From assembly GCF_000504305.1 (NCBI RefSeq), contig NZ_KI632512.1:89307-153306 (forward strand): DNA of 64,000 nucleotides, in the 5' to 3' direction. Numbering within the stretch: position 1 is the stretch's first letter; each line of letters starts with the position of its first letter. Positions 60,911-64,000 of this stretch are shown here, one piece after another. Source of the stretch: Nitratidesulfovibrio termitidis HI1 (GTDB lineage: Bacteria; Desulfobacterota; Desulfovibrionia; Desulfovibrionales; Desulfovibrionaceae). Below the pieces are notes generated by a model. The model did no database searches. It saw only the letters and a list, made by a program, of their open reading frames with translations, and was not told the origin of the DNA. A program made the position numbers and the translations under genes.

Positions 60911-61515
60911 CGGCCGCTTTGCCCGCGCACGCGAACCGGCCCGCCCGGTTCATGAACGCACGTTCGGAGCAGGGGGGGTGCACCCGCACCTTCCCTGCCC
61001 TTGTTTTCGCGGGTGTTTCGTAAAGCATCGCGACTTTCGGCCGACAAGACGGGGGAAGGGCGCAAGGTGACGGGCGTTCCCGTCCACGGAATACGGGGCA
61101 CGGCCTTGCCGTCGGCGACTCCCCGCATCCGCGTGCAGATGGCCGGGAGGCCGGTCCGCCACAGCCGCCTTGTGGTGCGGGGCGGTCTTCTGCTATCCTT
61201 CGGGCAACGAGTCAGTTCCGCACCGGCCACGCGCGCCCAGCGGCCGTTCCGGCCATGTCCGGTCATGTCCGGCCAGTCCGGTCATGTTCGGTCACCTCCG
61301 GACGCGGTGTGGCTGTGCCGGTGCCGGGTGCGCGTCAGCCCATGCATCAGGCCGTCAGGGCATCTGGTGGCGGGATCCGGAATCCAGAGTCCGGAGTCTG
61401 GAACCCGCTGATCGTCCGGACCCGGAATCACCAAACGCATACGGCGGCACGCGGCGGCACGCGGCAGCACGCGGCAGCACGCGGCAGTTCACGCCGATAC
61501 ACGCAGGAGAGGCAC
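60911..61515. other. Repeat-bearing gap between tig and clpP
   Basis: No gene is seen in 605 bases. Two runs of tandem repeats are clear: a 10-bp TCCGGTCATG-type unit in about five copies (61248-61300) and a 10-bp GCGGCAGCAC-type unit in about five copies (61442-61490), the second ending 25 bases before clpP. A short stem GAACCGG/CCGGTTC follows tig. The clpP promoter was not identified. Confidence 0.6.
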
Positions 61516-62121
<606 letters not shown>

Positions 62122-62128
62122 GTACATC

Positions 62129-63382
62129 ATGGCCAATACCAAGGGCGGCTCGGAACGCGAGCTGCGTTGTTCCTTCTGCGGCAAGGGGCAGGACGCCGTG
62201 CAGCGCCTCATTGCCGGGCCCGGCGTCTACATCTGCGACGAATGCGTCTCGCTCTGCAACGAGATCATCGCGCAGGAGCACATCACCGAAACGGTGGAAG
62301 AGGGCAAGCTGCTCACTCCCGCCGAGATCAAGGCCAAGCTCGACGAGTACGTGATCGGCCAGCACCAGGCCAAGAAGATCCTGTCCGTGGCGGTGCACAA
62401 CCACTACAAGCGGGTCTTTTTCGCCAGCGCCCTCGGCGGCGAGGTGGAACTGGAAAAGAGCAACATCCTGCTCATCGGTCCTTCCGGCAGCGGCAAGACC
62501 CTGCTGGCCAAGACCCTGGCCCGCGTGCTGAAGGTGCCCTTCGCCATTGCCGACGCCACCACCCTGACCGAAGCCGGCTACGTGGGCGAAGACGTGGAAA
62601 ACATCCTCGTCCAGCTGCTCCAGAATGCCGACTACGACATCGAGGCGGCGTCCAAGGGCATCATCTACATCGATGAAATCGACAAGATCTCCCGCAAGGG
62701 CGACGGTCCCTCCATCACCCGCGACGTGTCGGGCGAAGGGGTGCAGCAGGCCCTCCTGAAGATCATCGAAGGCACCGAGGCCAACATCCCGCCCAAGGGC
62801 GGGCGCAAGCACCCGCAGCAGGAATTCATCAGGATGGACACCTCGAACATCCTGTTCATCCTTGGCGGGGCGTTCATCGGGCTGGACAAGCTGATCGGGC
62901 AGCGCATCGGCGGCGGGGCCATGGGCTTCGGCGCCAAGGTCGCCACCCGCAAGGATCTGCCCTTTGGCGAACTGCTGGGCCAGGTGCATCCCAACGACCT
63001 CGTGAAGTTCGGCCTGATTCCCGAATTCGTGGGTCGTATCCCCGTGGTGACCCACGTGGAGGAACTGAGCGAGGACGACCTGGTGCGCATCCTCACCGAG
63101 CCCAAGAACGCGCTGGTGCGCCAGTACCAGAAGCTGTTCGAACTGGACAAGGTGAGCCTGCGCTTCACCGCCAACGCGCTGAAGAGCATCGCCAGCCAGG
63201 CCATCGAGCGCAAGACCGGCGCGCGCGGCCTGCGCAACGTCATGGAATCGGTGATGCTCGACATCATGTACAAGCTGCCCTCGCAGCAGGACATCAAGGA
63301 GTGCGTCATCAACCGCGCCGTGGTGGAGAAAAGCCGCGAACCGGTGATGATCTACCACACCGAGGCCAAGACCGGCTCCTAG
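62129..63382 (+). CDS. clpX: Clp protease ATPase subunit ClpX
   Basis: The 417-residue AAA+ unfoldase has a four-Cys zinc domain (Cys14, 17, 36, 39), Walker [16 protein letters not shown], Walker [11 protein letters not shown], and the IGF-like ClpP-docking region ([15 protein letters not shown]). It delivers tagged or recognised substrates to ClpP. It is in the usual order clpP-clpX-lon. Confidence 0.97.
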   Translation: MANTKGGSERELRCSFCGKGQDAVQRLIAGPGVYICDECVSLCNEIIAQEHITETVEEGKLLTPAEIKAKLDEYVIGQHQAKKILSVAVHNHYKRVFFASALGGEVELEKSNILLIGPSGSGKTLLAKTLARVLKVPFAIADATTLTEAGYVGEDVENILVQLLQNADYDIEAASKGIIYIDEIDKISRKGDGPSITRDVSGEGVQQALLKIIEGTEANIPPKGGRKHPQQEFIRMDTSNILFILGGAFIGLDKLIGQRIGGGAMGFGAKVATRKDLPFGELLGQVHPNDLVKFGLIPEFVGRIPVVTHVEELSEDDLVRILTEPKNALVRQYQKLFELDKVSLRFTANALKSIASQAIERKTGARGLRNVMESVMLDIMYKLPSQQDIKECVINRAVVEKSREPVMIYHTEAKTGS

Positions 63383-63389
63383 TGAATGC

Positions 63390-63419
63390 AACGGCGCGGT
63401 CCGCAAGGGCCGCGCCGTT
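63390..63419 (+). terminator. Hairpin after clpX
   Basis: A 10-bp stem AACGGCGCGG/CCGCGCCGTT with an inner TCC/GGG pairing follows the clpX stop by 7 bases. The tail is only TTATGG, so termination may be partial. Confidence 0.6.
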
Positions 63420-63566
63420 ATGGTTTCGCCCCACGCGCCTGCGGGGGGGGGCCTCATCGGCCTTCCGTAGGCTGCCTCCGCTCCCCTTCCTCCATATCCG
63501 GTGGGAACTTTTACGGGGGGCGCCCGTGCACGGGGCATCCGGCATGGCGCCAGCGGTGGATTTCCG

Positions 63567-63650
63567 CATGGTATCCCCCAAGATACCATGACGATTCCCA
63601 CGGTGCCCCTGCGGTGGATGCGTTGACAACGGGAATCGGGACACTAGTTT
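63567..63650 (+). promoter_or_regulatory. lon upstream region: palindrome and promoter
   Basis: A perfect inverted repeat CATGGTATC-CCCCAA-GATACCATG (63567-63590) is followed by TTGACA (63623-63628), a 16-base spacer and TAGTTT (63645-63650). The palindrome, about 45 bases upstream of the -35 centre, could bind a regulator. No CIRCE element was seen. Confidence 0.5.
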
Positions 63651-63744
63651 GTGAGCATTGCGCCCCGTCTCGCACGCGGGGCTCCCGCGCCCCCTTCCGG
63701 CGCGCGGGCACCCGGCGGCCCTTGCCGCCGTTCTGGAGGAATGA

Positions 63745-64000
63745 ATGAGCGATTTCGACGTTGATGGCGAAAAGGCCCGTCCCGTTCTGGACCTGCCGCT
63801 GATGTCGCTGCGCGAGGTGGTGATGTTCCCGCGCTCCATCGTGCCCCTGTTCGTGGGGCGCGAGGCGTCCATACGGGCCATCGAGAACGCCATCTCCGAT
63901 TACGGCAAGAAGATATTCCTGGTGGCCCAGCGCGAGCCCGAAGTGGAAAAGCCCGGCGGCGAAGACCTGTTCGAGGTCGGCACCGTCAGCAAGATACTGC
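63745..64000 (+). CDS. lon: Lon protease, N-terminal part
   Basis: The first 85 codons are present and the rest is beyond the window. The start region (LDLPLMSLREVVMFPRSIVPLFVGREASIRAIE) is the Lon substrate-binding LON domain. ATG 63745 follows GGAGGA at the right distance; an ATG 4 bases upstream is in another frame. It follows clpX with its own promoter region. Confidence 0.92.
   Translation, partial: MSDFDVDGEKARPVLDLPLMSLREVVMFPRSIVPLFVGREASIRAIENAISDYGKKIFLVAQREPEVEKPGGEDLFEVGTVSKIL

Overview
The window is a GC-rich stretch of chromosome from a dissimilatory sulfate-reducing deltaproteobacterium (Desulfobacterota) of the Desulfovibrio/Nitratidesulfovibrio type. The evidence is the sulfate-reduction genes sat and dsrMKJOP, the tRNA-Sec plus a selenocysteine-containing SelD, GC-rich codon use and the synteny of the housekeeping genes. 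No species is claimed. No CRISPR array, prophage or transposase gene was seen.

Layout. Positions 1-2600 (minus strand) hold the start of an alternative nitrogenase operon, anfH-nifI1-nifI2-anfD, which is cut off inside anfD. A sigma54-type promoter and three GTAC-N6-GTAC-like sites lie upstream, and nifI1 carries a frameshift near its 3' end. From 2774 to 12538 come tRNA-Thr(CGT), a MerR-like regulator, a UPF0280 gene, argF-argG-argH, a small membrane-anchored protein, an RRM RNA-binding protein, a periplasmic solute-binding protein and tRNA-Sec. From 12845 to 23318 is a housekeeping run: ftsH-folP-cdaA-cdaR (overlapping or tightly spaced), glmM, galU, priA and a 55-residue cysteine-rich protein. 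A response regulator and a hybrid histidine kinase, joined by an ATGA overlap, are followed by a FadL-type porin.

Positions 27918-33700 hold dsrP-O-J-K-M on the minus strand. This membrane complex links the quinone pool and periplasmic cytochromes to DsrC/dissimilatory sulfite reductase. An RsbRD-domain gene leads the operon, and its promoter overlaps an AT-rich palindrome. A VKOR-like/thioredoxin-like protein, a YgjP-type metallopeptidase and sat follow. Positions 38700-56725 hold the str, S10, spc and alpha ribosomal operons (rpsL to rplQ, with secY, map and rpoA); tuf, adk and infA are absent from their usual places. After an AT-rich orphan gene come lysR-selD, tRNA-Leu(TAG) and the proteostasis cluster tig-clpP-clpX-lon, with lon cut by the window end.

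The most novel-looking feature is a family of non-coding dispersed elements at about 1263-1457, 17540-17790 and 19315-19620, with a possible remnant at 36164. They have roughly 30-35 bp terminal inverted repeats. They contain one, two and three copies of a CCGTnAGG...CCTnACGG palindrome. Each lies directly behind a gene stop codon in the same orientation. Also notable are the Fe-only-type nitrogenase operon with its regulatory region, the nifI1 frameshift, the in-frame UGA in selD with a possible SECIS hairpin, and a 700-base structured leader before rpsJ.
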